Below are positions 11,445 to 23,083 of a stretch of DNA of 40,000 bases, in pieces. Origin of the DNA: Anaeromyces robustus (Eukaryota > Neocallimastigomycota > Neocallimastigomycetes > Neocallimastigales > Neocallimastigaceae); assembly GCA_002104895.1 (NCBI GenBank), contig MCFG01000184.1:5001-45000 (forward strand), read 5' to 3'. How positions within the stretch are numbered: the first letter of the stretch is position 1; each line of letters starts with the position of its first letter. The notes beneath the pieces were generated by a model. The model saw nothing but the letters and a program-made list of their open reading frames with translations. It was not told the DNA's origin and did not search any database. Both the position numbers and the translations under genes were made by a program.

Positions 11445-11825
11445 TTTGTTGGTCTATACCATTTGTTATTTATTTATTTATTTATTTGTTGGTCTATACC
11501 ATTTGTTATTTATTTATTTATTTATTTGTTGGTCTATACCATTTGTTATTTATTTATTTATTTATTTGTTGGTCTATACCATTTGTTATTTATTTATTTA
11601 TTTATTTGTTGGTCTATACCATTTGTTATTTATTTATTTATTTATTTGTTGGTCTATACCATTTGTTATTTATTTATTTATTTATTTGTTGGTCTATACC
11701 ATTTGTTATTTATTTATTTATTTATTTGTTGGTCTATACCATTTGTTATTTATTTATTTATTTATTTGTTGGTCTATACCATTTGTTATTTATTTATTTA
11801 TTTATTTGTTGGTCTATACCATTTG

Positions 11826-11861
<36 letters not shown>

Positions 11862-12090
11862 TTATTTATTTGTTGGTCTATACCATTTGTTATTTATTTA
11901 TTTATTTATTTATTTGTTGGTCTATACCATTTGTTATTTATTTATTTATTTATTTATTTAATTATTTATTTGTTGGTCTATATCATTTGTTATTTATTTA
12001 TTTATTTGTTGGTCTATATCATTTGTTATTTATTTATTTATTTGTTGGTCTATATCATTTGTTATTTATTTATTTGTTGGTCCATACTAT
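11232..12090. repeat. 40-bp minisatellite in TTTA arrays (about 17-19 copies)
   Basis: The core TTGTTGGTCTATACCATTTG alternates with (TTAT)n. From about 11460 to 11860 the period is exactly 40 bases; at both ends the TTTA spacer length varies (36 to 60). The first copy (TTGTTCCATATCATTTG) and the last (GGTCCATACTATTTT) are diverged, and the last five carry TATATC instead of TATACC. The core contains the small hairpin TGGT-CTAT-ACCA. All three forward frames are open because the unit lacks stops in any register. The resulting Ile/Tyr/Leu/Phe peptides are artefacts. Confidence 0.93.
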
Positions 12091-12253
12091 TTTAATTATA
12101 TGTTTTAAATATAATTGAATATAATAAAAATTAATGAATTAACTCATTAATATTCACAGCATTTTTTTTTAATAATATAATGGACAAAAAATAAAATTAA
12201 TATATAATAAAATTTTATTATATATTAATTTTAATCGACCAATTTTTTTTTAT

Positions 12254-12312
12254 TTTAGTGGTTAAGATCTTTTATTAACATAAATGTTTAGGTCTCTGGT
12301 TCGACTCCATGG
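12254..12312 (+). promoter_or_regulatory. Pol III-type A box and B box (degenerate tRNA-like)
   Basis: TTTAGTGGTTAAGA (12254-12267) resembles a tRNA D-arm/A box, and GGTTCGACTCC (12298-12308) matches the consensus B box GGTTCGANTCC. The spacing allows a D stem and a loop TTAACAT, which would read AAC in the anticodon position. The anticodon stem, outer T stem and acceptor stem do not pair, and the segment where the 5' acceptor should be is a T run. So it is not a working tRNA as it stands. Confidence 0.45.
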
Positions 12313-12491
12313 GCTTGACAATTTTCCTTTTAATTGAATTTTAATATTAGTACCTGTTTGCTTAAATAAATACACAAATTAATAATATAAAAATATTCTT
12401 ATTTTTACGTATTTGTAAAGAAGTATATTATGTTTAAATTCAGGGTCTTAAAATAATTGTAATCAAATTTTATAATTTCAATGATAGATGG

Positions 12492-12508
12492 AACCATCAA
12501 TAATGGTT
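12492..12508 (+). repeat. Short hairpin AACCAT-CAATA-ATGGTT
   Basis: A perfect 6-bp stem with a 5-base loop, inside the SINE candidate. Confidence 0.5.
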
Positions 12509-12583
12509 TGAGGCTTGTTGTTGTTAAATCTAAATTAATCCATTCTTATAAATACATAGAACGTTAACCCCAAATAAATATAG

Positions 12584-12610
12584 CATGGACAAAGGTCCGT
12601 ACAGTCCATG
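12584..12610 (+). repeat. Hairpin with two alternative pairings (CATGGAC / GTCCATG)
   Basis: CATGGAC (12584-12590) pairs perfectly with GTCCATG (12604-12610). The GGAC of the left arm can instead pair with the GTCC at 12595-12598 across a 4-base loop, so two folds compete for one strand. Confidence 0.5.
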
Positions 12611-12680
12611 GTGATGATTCATATTGATTCATATATGTTAATCTAAAAGATCTTTTAACTTTAAGAATAATTGTAATGTA

Positions 12681-12921
12681 TTATACATGATAATAAAGAT
12701 AATAAAAAATTTATTTTATTTATATTATATTATAAAATATAATATAAATTTTTTTTTGAAATTTTTTATTTTATATTATATTATATTAAATTATATTATA
12801 TATTATAATTCTTCATATGTATATAAAAGAAAAGAAATAATTTCATCGATTTTTTTTTATTATTTTACTTTTAAATATAATACTTATTATTTATTATATA
12901 ATCAATATTATTATATTATTA

Positions 12922-12972
<51 letters not shown>

Positions 12973-13576
12973 ATAATTCTAAAAAATATTTTTATAATAA
13001 TTAAAGTTTATTATTTCATTTTTAATTAATCTTTTCCTATTAAAATCAATAATCATTAATCAATAATCATTAATCCATAATCATAAAAAAATTTAATATA
13101 ATTTTTAATATAATATTTTAATTATAAAAAGTTTAAAAAAAAAAAAAAATTTAAAAAAAAAAAAATCGAAAAAAAAATTAATTCTTTTTAAAAAAAAAAT
13201 AATAAAAGAAGAGTAAAAAATAATTAAAAAAAATTGAAATTAAAAAATGAAATTTAGAAAAAAAAAAATAAATAATGAATGAATAATGAATATTAAATAA
13301 GATAAATAATAAATAATGAATAACAAACAGTAATAAATAATAAACAATAAATAATGAATAACAAACAGTAACAAATAATAAACAATAAATAAGATAATAA
13401 TAATAACTAGATAATAAACAATAAAACAATAAACAATAAATAAGATAATAATAATAACAAGATAATAAACAATAAATAATAAATAATAAATAATAAATAA
13501 TAAATAAATAAATAATAAATAAATAAAATAAATAAAAGACTTTAATTCATTATTATTAAAAGATAAATCATTTTAA
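12681..13576. other. A/T spacer and leader of the ankyrin gene
   Basis: Contains a T run of about 47 bases (12922-12968), TAATCATTAATC repeats at 13042-13082, and from 13260 to 13535 imperfect direct repeats such as AATAATGAATAACAAACAGTAA (twice, 13314 and 13353) and AATAAGATAATAATAATAAC (twice, 13388 and 13439). These precede the start codon and are probably the promoter and leader. Small open frames here are low-complexity and are not called. Confidence 0.55.
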
Positions 13577-16500
13577 ATGGATAATTTATATAATGCTATT
13601 TCTGATTATAATATTAGAAAAGTAAAATTTATTTTAAATAATGCCAATAAAAATAATATTAGTTTAGATATTAATGATAAACATAAAGATAAAAATGGTA
13701 ATTCTCTTTTTTTATCAAGTGTTATAAAAAATAATGTTGAAATTGTGAAATTATTAATCGATTATGCCAATAAAAATAATATTATTTTAAATATTAATGA
13801 TAAAAATAATTTTGGAAATACTCCACTGGCATCAAGTATTGTTAATAAAAATACGGAAATGATGAAATTATTAATGGATTATGCGGATAAAAATCAATTG
13901 GTTATAAATATTAACGAAAAAGATAGAGAAGGAGATTATTCACTTTTATATAACATTACTTCTTTTAATAGTGCTTATGATGGTAAAATAGTGAAATTAT
14001 TAATTGATTATGCTAATAGAAATCACCTAGTTTTAAATATTAATGAAAAAAATAGGGATGGAAATTATCCACTATTATATGGTATTATTAAAAATGATGT
14101 AAAAATAGTAAAATTATTAATGGATCATGCCTACAAAAATAATATTTTTATAAATATTAATGAAAAAACTAATAACGGTAATTATCCACTTTTTTATTGT
14201 ATTATCAATAATAATATTGAAATGTTGGAATTATTAATGGATTATGCAAAAATATATAAAATTAAATTAAAACTTAATGAAAAAGATGGGGACGGTGACT
14301 ATCCTCCGTTTTATACTTTTCTTAATAAAAGTGATGGTGAACTTGTGAAAATATTATTGAATGATTCTAATAATAATAGTAACGAATTTTTTAATGTTAA
14401 TGAAAAGGATGGAAAGGGGAATTATCCACTATTGTATACTATTATTAATAATAATGATGAGATGATGAAATCGTTAATGGATTATTCTACTAGAAATTTC
14501 ATTATTTTAAATATCAATGAAAAGAATGAAAACGGGAATTATCCACTTTTATATAGTGTTATGAATAATAATGTTGAAATGGTAGAATTATTAATGGATT
14601 ATGCCCATAAAAATGAAATGATATTAAATATTAATGAAACGAATGGAAATGGGGATTATCCCCTTTTATATAGTATTATTAATAATAATATGGAATTGGC
14701 GAATTTATTAATAGACTATGCCAAAAAAAATGATATTATATTAAATATTAATAAAAAATGTAGAAACGGGGATTATCCACTTTTATATAGTATTATTAAT
14801 AATAATATTGAAATGATGAAATTATTAATGAAATACGCCGATAAATATAATATTATTTTAAATATTAATGAAAAGGATGGGGATTGGGATTATCCAATTT
14901 TAGTTAGTTTTATTCATAATAATGATATTAAAATGGTGGAATTATTAATGAATTATGCCAATGAAAATAATATTTTATTAAGTATTAATGAAAAAGATAG
15001 TAATGGAGATTATCCGCTTTTATATAGTATTATGAATAATGATATTGAAATGGTGAAATTATTAATAGACTATGCTAATGAAAATGACATTGTTTTAAAT
15101 ATCAATGAAAAGAATGACAACGGGGATTATCCACTTTTATATAGTATTATTAATAATGATGTTGAAATGGTGAAATTATTATTGAATTATGCCAGTCAAA
15201 CTGATCATGGATGGTTTCGTCGTAATAAAAATAATACTTTTTCTAATATTAATGAAAAGGATAGAAATGGAAATTGTCCACTTTCCTACAGTATTATTAA
15301 TAATAATGTTGAAATGGTGAAATTATTAATAGATTATGCTAATGAAAATGGTATTGTATTAAATATTAATGAAAAGAATGGCAATGGAGAATATCCATTT
15401 TTACATAGTGTTATGAATAATAATGTTGAAATGGTAGAATTATTAATAGATTATGCCAATCAAAACAATCGTCGATGGTTCTCTCGAAATAAAAATAATA
15501 TTTTAAATATTAATAAACAAAATGAAAAGGGTTATTGTCCACTTTCCTACAGTGTGATTAATAATAATGTTAAAATGATAAAATTATTAATGAATTATGC
15601 CATTGAAAATAATATTGTTTTAAATATTAGTAAAAAATATGGAAATTGGAATGATATACTTTTATATGGTATTACTAATAATGACATTGATATGGTCGAA
15701 TTATTAATGGATTATGCTAAAAAAAATAACATTATTTTAAATATTAATGTTAAAAATAAAGATGGGGATTATCCACTTTTTTTAAATATTGATAATAATA
15801 ATATTGAAATGATGGAATTATTAATGAATTATGCGGACAAAAATAATCTTGTTTTAAATATGAATATTAAAAATGAAGATGGAGATAATCCACTTTTATA
15901 TAGTATTACTAATAATACGGATATTGAAGAAGTAAAATTATTAATTGATTATGCTAATGAAAATGATATTATTTTAAATCTTAATGAAAAGAATGAAAAT
16001 GGGAATTATCCACTTTTAAATTGTATTATTAATATTAATAATGATAGTGATAATACTAATGATAATACTAATAATAGGGATAATAGTAATAATAATAATG
16101 ATGATAATAATAATAATATTATTACTAATACTTCTACTACTACTACTAATAATAATGGTAATGATGATAATGATGAAGGTAGAAATAATAATAATAATAA
16201 TATTGATGAAATGGTGAAATTATTAATTGATTATGCTAATGAAAATGACATTGTTTTAAATCTTAATGAAAAGAATGAAAATGGAGAATATCCACTATTA
16301 AGTAGTATTGAATCAAATGATGTTGATATGGTAAAATTATTAATAAATTATGCTAATGAGAATGACATTGTTTTAAATCTTAATGAAAAGAATGAAAAAG
16401 GAAATTATCCACTTTTATGGAGTATTCAAAATAATAATGATGAAATGGTTAAATTATTAATGAATTATGCCAATAAACATAATATTATTTTAAATATTAA

Positions 16501-17507
16501 AGATAAAAATAAAAATGGAGTTAATCCATTAATCTGTAATGCTAGTGTAAATAATACTGAGATTATGAAATTATTAATGAATTATGCCAATAAAAATAAT
16601 ATTATTTTAAATTTGAATGAAAAGGATAAAATGAAAAATTATCCATTTTTATTAAGTATTATTAATAATAACGATGAAATAACAAAATTATTAATGGATT
16701 ATGCCAATAAAAATAATATTATTTTAAATATTAATGATAAAAATAATAAGGGTAATTATCCACTTTTATATAATATTTTTATTAATACAGATGTTAAGGA
16801 ATTGAAATTATTAATGAATTATGCGGATGAAAATGATATTATTTTAAATATTAATGAAAAAGGTTTTGATGAGAATTATCCACTTTTAATGAGTATAATT
16901 AATAATAATGATATTGAAATCGTGAAATTATTAATCAATTATGCCGATAAAAATAATATTATTTTAAATATTAATGATAAAAATAAATATGAAATCAATC
17001 CATTATTACATAGTATTAATAATAATAATGTTGAATTGGTGAAACTATTAATAGACTATGCCAATAAAAATAACATTATTTTAAATATTAATGAAAAAGA
17101 TGGACATGGAAATTATCCATTACTAAGTAGTATTGAATTAAATAATATGGAATTGGTTAATCTATTAATAGATTATGCCAAAACAAATCATATTATTTTA
17201 AATGTCAATGAAAAAGATATAGATGGGAATTATCCATTTTTAGCTAGTATTACCTGTAATAATTTTAAAATGGTAAAATTATTAATAGATTATGCTAATG
17301 AAAATAATATTGTTTTAAATATTATTGATAAAAATGAAAATGGTAGTAGTCCATTATTATATAGTATTGATATCAATAATGTGGAAAATGTAAAATTATT
17401 AATAGATTATGCCACTAAAAATAATATTATTTTAAATGTCAATGAAAAAGATGAAGATTGGAATTATCCAATTTTATTAAGTATTATTAGAAATAATGAT
17501 AATGAAT

Positions 17508-17541
<34 letters not shown>

Positions 17542-19823
17542 GTATGGTAATAATGAAGATGATGATAATGAATATAATGATAATGAGGATAATGGTTATA
17601 ATAAAGGTAATGATGATAATGATGATGATGATGATGATAATGAACATAATAATATGATAGTGAAATTATTAATAGATTATGCCAATAAAAATAATATTAT
17701 ATTAAATATTAATGATAAAAATATAAATGAAGATTATCCATTGTTATATAGTATTGATGTACAGGATGTTGAATTAGTAAAAATATTAATAGATTATGCT
17801 GATAAAAATAACATTATTTTAAATATAAATGATAAAGAAACAAATGAAGATTATCCACTTTTAAGTAGTGTCCTTTTAAATGATTTTGAATTGGTAAAAT
17901 TATTAATAAATTATGCCGATAAACATAATATTATTTTAAATATTATAGATAAAAATGATTATGGTAATTATCCACTAATTTATTGTATTATTAATAATAA
18001 TGCTAAAATGTTGAAATTATTAATGGATTATGCCGATAAACATAATATTTTTTTAAATATATATGATAAAAATAAAAAGGGTAATTATCCATTTTTATTT
18101 AGTATATTTTTTAATAATGTTGAATTGGTAAAATTATTAATGGATTATGCCAATAAATATAATATTATTTTTGATATTAATGATGAAGATATAGAAAGAT
18201 TAATTAAAGGAAGTGATGAAGATGAGGATTCCATAAAAGATTTTTTAGATATAAATATTGAAATTATTTTATTATTAAATGAAAATAAAAATCGAATCAA
18301 TTGGGGAAATCATAATATTAACTTTTTAAATACTTTTGATTTCTTAAAAACAAAAAATAAAATGAATCTAAGAGAAAATGAAATGATAACGATATTTTAT
18401 AATGCATGTAAAAGTAATAATAAAAATTTAGTTAAATTATTACTTAAAAGAAATAAAGATATTAAAGATGAACGATATGATGATGAAGATTTTAATTTAC
18501 CTTTACATATTGCCAGTCAAAATGGTCATATAGAAATTGTAAAAATGTTAATTGATGCAGATTTAAATAATTCAGGTACAAATGAAAATGAAAATAATGA
18601 AAATAATGACTATAATATTAATATTAATGCTAAAAATAAAAATAAATCTACACCACTTCATTTAGCTTGTAAAAATGGACATTATGAAATTGTTAAAATG
18701 TTAATAGAAAAAGAGGCTAATATTTATTCTAAAAATAAATATGATTGGACTCCACTTCATATGGCATGTAAAAATGGAAATATTGAAATTGTAAAATTAC
18801 TTTTAGATGAAGAAGCCGATATTAATGCTAAAACGAATAAAGGGAAAACACCTCTTCATATTGCCTGTGAAAATAAAAATAATAAAAGGGAAATTATTCA
18901 AATTCTTCTTCATCATCATATTAGAAATATTTATAGGAAAGATGAAGAAGGAAATTTACCTTTACATATTGCATGTCAAAATGGTAATGAAGAAATTGTT
19001 AAAGAACTTTTAAAATATCAAAATTTCAAAAAGAATTTTAGTAGTAATAGTTTATTATCAGAAGATGAGGATGAAGTTGAAGATGAGGATGATGATGATG
19101 AAGAGGAGGATATGGATGATGAAGTAGACGAAGAAGACGAAGAAGAAAGAGGAGGAAGAAGAAAAAGAGAAAAAGGAAGAAGAAAAAGAAGAAGAGAAAA
19201 TTTAAATATAATTAATATGCAAAATTATCAAGGATGGACACCTCTTCATATGGCTTGTCAAAATGGATCCTTAAAAATAGTAAAATATTTATTAAAAAAA
19301 TATAAAGCAAATATAGAATTATCAACCAATGAAAATGAAACACCTCTTTATATTGCATGTATTAATGGAAATAATTCTGTTGTAAAATATCTTTTAAATG
19401 AAAATGCCAATATTTATACGACAACTAATGAAAATAAAACGGCTCTTCATATATCTTGTGAAAATGGATATTATGAAATAGTTAATGAATTAATAGGAAA
19501 AGCTCGTTCATTAAATAATCATATTAATTATATTAATACATGTATTAATAAATATAATGAAAATAATTATTATTATTATAATGATAATCATCATCCTAAT
19601 AATTATAATTATAATAATAATAATAATAATAATAATAGCCATAATAATCGTAATAGTTATAATAATCCTAATAGTTATAATAATCGTAATGGTTATAATG
19701 ATCGTAGTGGTTATAATAATCGTAATAGTTATAATGATCGTAGTGGTCATAATAATCGTAATAGTCATAACAATCGTAATAGTCATAATAATCGTAATAA
19801 TAATAATCATAATCTTCATTATC

Positions 19824-19855
<32 letters not shown>

Positions 19856-20425
19856 TTAGATAATGATGATAATGGTATGACAGCTCTTCATATTGTTTGT
19901 GAAAAAGGATATACAAAAATAGTTAGATTACTTGTTGATAATGAAGCTGATCTTCAAATAACAACTAGTAATAAAAAAATGACACCATTACATATTACTT
20001 GTAGAAATAGTATAGAAGATAGTCATAAAGAAATAGCATTTATATTAATTGATAAATTAATGGATAAATATGGTTATAATCGAGGAACGAAAATAATTAA
20101 TTTAAAATCAAGAGGATGGACAGCATTACATTTTGCCGTATATTTTAAAAATATAGAAATTGTTACTAAACTTCTTGAATCTGGAGCCAATATTGAAGAT
20201 GAAATAAAAGAAGATATATTTAATGATGGTATGAAAAATTTAAATGCCGAAAATATTGTCATTAAAAAGTTAAAACAATCTAAAAATAATAATCATGATA
20301 TCAATAAATATAAAATGATAGAAAAAATTATAAAAAAATATCGTCAAGGGGGTCATATGAATCGTGTGAAAGAATTATTCCATGTAGGTAAAGGAAATAT
20401 TTTTAAAATGTTTTCACCATTTTAA
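13577..20425 (+). CDS. Giant ankyrin-repeat protein (2282 residues, single exon)
   Basis: The ATG at 13577 is the first in frame after an A/T leader (MDNLYNAISDYNIRKVKFIL). Residues of about 20-1535 hold some 35 divergent ankyrin units of about 39 residues, following the scheme NIILNINEKxxxGxYPLLYSI plus NNNVEMVKLLMDYAxK. YPLL replaces the usual TPLH. Residues of about 1600-2215 carry roughly 12 canonical repeats (TPLHMACKNGNIEIVKLLL, TPLHIACENKNNK, WTALHFAVYFKNIEIV). Four low-complexity inserts break the solenoid: Asn-rich, Asp-rich, acidic-then-basic, and a Tyr/Asn/Arg hexapeptide array. It has no signal peptide or membrane segment and no enzymatic domain, so a cytosolic or nuclear protein-binding scaffold is inferred. 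Ankyrin families are large in gut fungi, and the partner is unknown. It ends ...NIFKMFSPF and converges on the membrane-protein gene at 21803. Confidence 0.9.
16033..16206 (+). repeat. Asn/Asp/Thr-rich insert in the ankyrin gene
   Basis: AAT/GAT/ACT trinucleotide tract encoding NNDSDNTNDNTNN and similar residues, ending in a run of five Asn codons. It is placed between the two helices of one ankyrin unit, which continues at DEMVKLL. Confidence 0.85.
17497..17655 (+). repeat. Asp-rich insert (GAT microsatellite) in the ankyrin gene
   Basis: A run of about ten GAT codons near 17509-17540 and another at 17620-17638, in an Asp/Asn/Glu-only insert. The ankyrin unit resumes at MIVKLLIDYANK. Confidence 0.85.
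19057..19203 (+). repeat. Acidic then basic low-complexity insert
   Basis: Encodes a Glu/Asp stretch of about 33 residues directly followed by an Arg/Lys/Gly stretch (EERGGRRKREKGRRKRRREN). The basic part resembles a nuclear localisation signal, but this is only compositional. Confidence 0.75.
19558..19860 (+). repeat. 18-bp minisatellite coding for (S/G)-(Y/H)-N-N/D-R-N/S
   Basis: About ten copies of TATAATAATCGTAATAGT-like units between 19639 and 19800, flanked by poly-Asn (AAT)n on both sides. The hexapeptide alternates NNRNSY and NDRSGY. The stretch sits between canonical ankyrin repeats. Confidence 0.88.
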
Positions 20426-20448
20426 AAAAATTTTTAAAACCCCATATC

Positions 20449-20492
<44 letters not shown>

Positions 20493-20624
20493 AGAGAGAA
20501 AGAGAGGGAGATAATTATTGTATAAAATACATATAAAAAAAAATAATAATAATAATTATTCTCTATCTATATCTATATATCTTTATATATATATAAACAG
20601 TAAAAAAAAAATTAAAAATATTAA

Positions 20625-20658
<34 letters not shown>

Positions 20659-21802
20659 CTATATCTTATATTATATATATATATTATAAATAAATTATTG
20701 AAATATAAATCATATATTATTAATTTATAAAATAAATTATTATTTAAATCTTTATAATGTATAAATTAAAATTAAATAAAATATAAAATAAAAGTAAAAA
20801 TTATATAGATATAGATATAGAATAAAATTTATTTATTATATAATAAATAAATATATATATATAGAATAAAATTTATTTATTATATAATAAATAAATATAT
20901 ATATTATATATATCTATAATATTTTTTACTTTTTTTTTTTTTCAAAACAATAAAAAAAATAAAAAAAAAAAAATGTAAAAAAAAAATATAAAATATAAAT
21001 AAATAAATAAATAAATAAAAATTAAAAATTAAAAATTAAAAATTAAAAATTAAAAATTAAAAATTAAAATATAAAAATTAACATAAAAAATAAAATAAAA
21101 TAAAAAAAAGATATTATTTTGATGATTTTGTGATGGAAATTTTTATGAATTATTATTATTATTAATTTTTTTTTTTTTATTAATTTCTTTTTAAAAAAGA
21201 TTAAATTAAATTTTTTTTTCTTTTAATTAATATAAACTAAAAAATGAAACTGAATAATTATAAATTATATAAAATAAAAAAATAAATAAATAAAAAATAA
21301 ATAAAAAATAAATAAAAAATAAATAAAATTATTTAAATTATGGATTTTTTGGATTATGACATATTATTTTTTTACTAATAATTTGATCGATTCATGAATA
21401 ATTATGCATATAGATATAAATATAAACATATATAACCTTTAATATATATATAAATATATAAATATAAATATATAAATATATAATTATATAAATATATAAA
21501 TACATATATATATATTTTAAAATACTTTTTAATTATTATTATGTGTACTTATATATATATATATTTTTAAGATTGTCTTTTTTTTTTTTTTTTGTTTTTT
21601 TTTTTATGTTTTTTTCTTGTTTTTCTTTTTGTATCATATATTCATATTTCATTTTTTTCCCTTTTTCTTTTCTTTTTTTTTCATTTTTTATTTTTTCTAC
21701 TTTTTCTATTTATCATAAAATAAAAAAAAAATAATTTTTTTTATCCTCTTATTCATGTTATTTCTTTATTATCACTTTTTTTTTCCTTTCTTTCTGCATT
21801 TA
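20426..21802. other. Convergent 3' spacer between the ankyrin and membrane-protein genes
   Basis: Both genes end here. Contents: a poly-A of about 39 bases ending in a GA tract (20450-20510), a duplicated segment ATAGAATAAAATTTATTTATTATATAATAAATAAATATATA (20818 and 20862), six copies of AAAAATT at 21017-21068, four AAAAAATAAAT units at 21289-21328, and TC-rich DNA at 21575-21710. No coding sequence is supported. Confidence 0.6.
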
Positions 21803-23083
21803 TTAAATTTTTGGTTTTTCATCTTCAATATTTATAGAAGTATTTTCTTGATGAGTTTCAGGTTTTTCATCTTCAATAGTTATAGAAGTATTTTTTTGAT
21901 GAGTTTCAGGTTTTTCATCTTCAATATTTGTTGATATATTTTCTTTATCAGTTTCAGGTTTTTCATCTTTAATATTTATGGAAGTATTTTCTTGATGAGT
22001 TTCAGGTGTTTCATCTTCAATATTTATGGAAATATTTTCTTTATTAGTTTCAGGTTTTTCATCAATAATAATAATATTTGATGAAGGATTTTTTTCTTTA
22101 TTACTACTATCAAAATTATTTTCATTATTTAATTTATTATTTTCTTCCGAAGACTTAACTTTTTTTTCTTTTCTTTTATATTTATAGGTATCCTCACAAT
22201 CAGGAAAACATGAATAATCTTTTCTATATATAAAATAATTGGTGGATACATCTATATAATAAATAATAAACCAAATAGAAATAAGTCCACGAATATTATT
22301 ATATTTATAACCTTCAATAGCACACATAATACCCCCAAATAAGGCAGTACCAATAAAAAATAAAATGGATGAAACCCCTATAACGGGGATAAGCACCATA
22401 GCCACCAAAAAGAAAATACTAAATAAAAGTTTTTCTGTTAATGAAAATTCCTTAATATACAAATTAATTAAGATATAATAAAGTCTAATCGTTAAAGGAA
22501 TGAATTTTATTAACCATAAAGGAACAAAAATAATAATTCCAACAACGGATCCATAACAAGCTAATAATAATCCAATAATAATTTGAATAATATTAATATC
22601 AAAAGGTTCATCAACTCTTCTTTCCTCAATTTCAAATAAATAAGCAAAATAACTATGATAATTAAATTTCCAAAATTTACAAATATAATGCCATAAATCT
22701 TCAAAAGGTTCAACAAAACCTCCAAAAAATAAAGAAATATCATCAACGAATGTTTTTTGAATAGGACTAAATATACTATAAATGATTCCAAAAAGTATAC
22801 TTGAAAAAGCAACTAATATTGGCCATGCTATAAGAGCTATAGGTAATAAAAGAAAAGCCATGATTTTTAAATTTATTCCAATAATAGAAGTTTTAGTTAA
22901 AGCTCTATAAGTTAAATAAATATCAGAAGGTAAAAGACTTATAGCAATTCCTGTAAAACCGAAAAAACTGAAAATTGTCATAGGTATAAGAATAATAATA
23001 CCTTTAATAAATCCTATTACCGGTAAACATCCACAACAACAAAATATCCAAAATATATTATCCTCTTTAACTCTTCCTCCCAT
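21803..23083 (-). CDS. Multi-pass membrane protein with a 16-residue repeat tail
   Basis: 426 residues, single exon, start MGGRVKEDNIFWIFCCCGCLP. Hydrophobic segments lie near residues 12-50, 73-105, 163-200, 218-258 and 268-285, so about six to eight membrane passes are likely. The N-terminal Cys cluster (FCCCGCLP) with VIGFIKG, and the stretch SLLPSDIYLTYRAL, look like a conserved family signature, but I do not recognise the family by name. The charged tail from about residue 310 is Lys/Glu/Asn-rich and ends in about five copies of a 16-residue unit (IEDEKPETHQENTSIN). The tail is probably cytosolic. Function unknown. It is convergent with the ankyrin gene and in tandem with the phosphatase gene 2 kb upstream. 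Confidence 0.82.
   Translation of the reverse strand: MGGRVKEDNIFWIFCCCGCLPVIGFIKGIIILIPMTIFSFFGFTGIAISLLPSDIYLTYRALTKTSIIGINLKIMAFLLLPIALIAWPILVAFSSILFGIIYSIFSPIQKTFVDDISLFFGGFVEPFEDLWHYICKFWKFNYHSYFAYLFEIEERRVDEPFDINIIQIIIGLLLACYGSVVGIIIFVPLWLIKFIPLTIRLYYILINLYIKEFSLTEKLLFSIFFLVAMVLIPVIGVSSILFFIGTALFGGIMCAIEGYKYNNIRGLISIWFIIYYIDVSTNYFIYRKDYSCFPDCEDTYKYKRKEKKVKSSEENNKLNNENNFDSSNKEKNPSSNIIIIDEKPETNKENISINIEDETPETHQENTSINIKDEKPETDKENISTNIEDEKPETHQKNTSITIEDEKPETHQENTSINIEDEKPKI
21815..22068 (-). repeat. 48-bp coding minisatellite (about five copies)
   Basis: A 48-base unit (on the + strand TTTTCATCTTCAATATTTAT with GAAGTATTTTCTTGATGAGT) stays in frame and gives the 16-residue acidic repeat at the C-terminus. 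Copies differ by one to three residues (HQEN/DKEN/HQKN, SIN/STN/SIT). Confidence 0.9.

Larger units (their letters stand above)
12241..12680 (+). mobile_element. Complex-sequence island with a tRNA-like head (SINE candidate)
   Basis: In contrast to both neighbours this stretch has normal base complexity and no long homopolymer after 12250. It starts with a tRNA-like segment (see 12254-12312) and continues with two G/C-bearing hairpins (12492-12508 and 12584-12610). No reading frame is present. A tRNA-like head and an unrelated body are the plan of tRNA-derived SINEs; copy number elsewhere in the genome is unknown, so this is inference. Confidence 0.35.
13640..18185 (+). repeat. About 35 tandem copies of a 117-bp divergent ankyrin unit
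   Basis: Unit boundaries can be set at each (G/A)ATTATGCC...AAAAATAATAT block. Most copies share the same codons for LLMDYA and ILNIN (TTATTAATGGATTATGC, ATTTTAAATATTAATG), indicating recent amplification or ongoing homogenisation. Units 20 and 31 carry the large Asn and Asp inserts. Confidence 0.85.

Noticed and set aside
11184-12118. Three long overlapping frames of 225-286 codons rich in Ile, Tyr, Leu and Phe
   Set aside because: They are translations of the TTTA/40-bp minisatellite, which has no stop codon in any forward register.
12254-12312. A functional tRNA-Val(AAC) gene
   Set aside because: Only the D arm, the B box and the loop spacing fit; acceptor, anticodon and outer T stems do not pair.
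12687-13004. 105-codon frame with a long Phe run
   Set aside because: A/T spacer and poly-T; no recognisable protein signal.
19511-19916. Ile/Met- or Tyr/Asp-rich frames on both strands within the ankyrin gene
   Set aside because: Out-of-frame readings of the AAT and 18-bp minisatellite insert.
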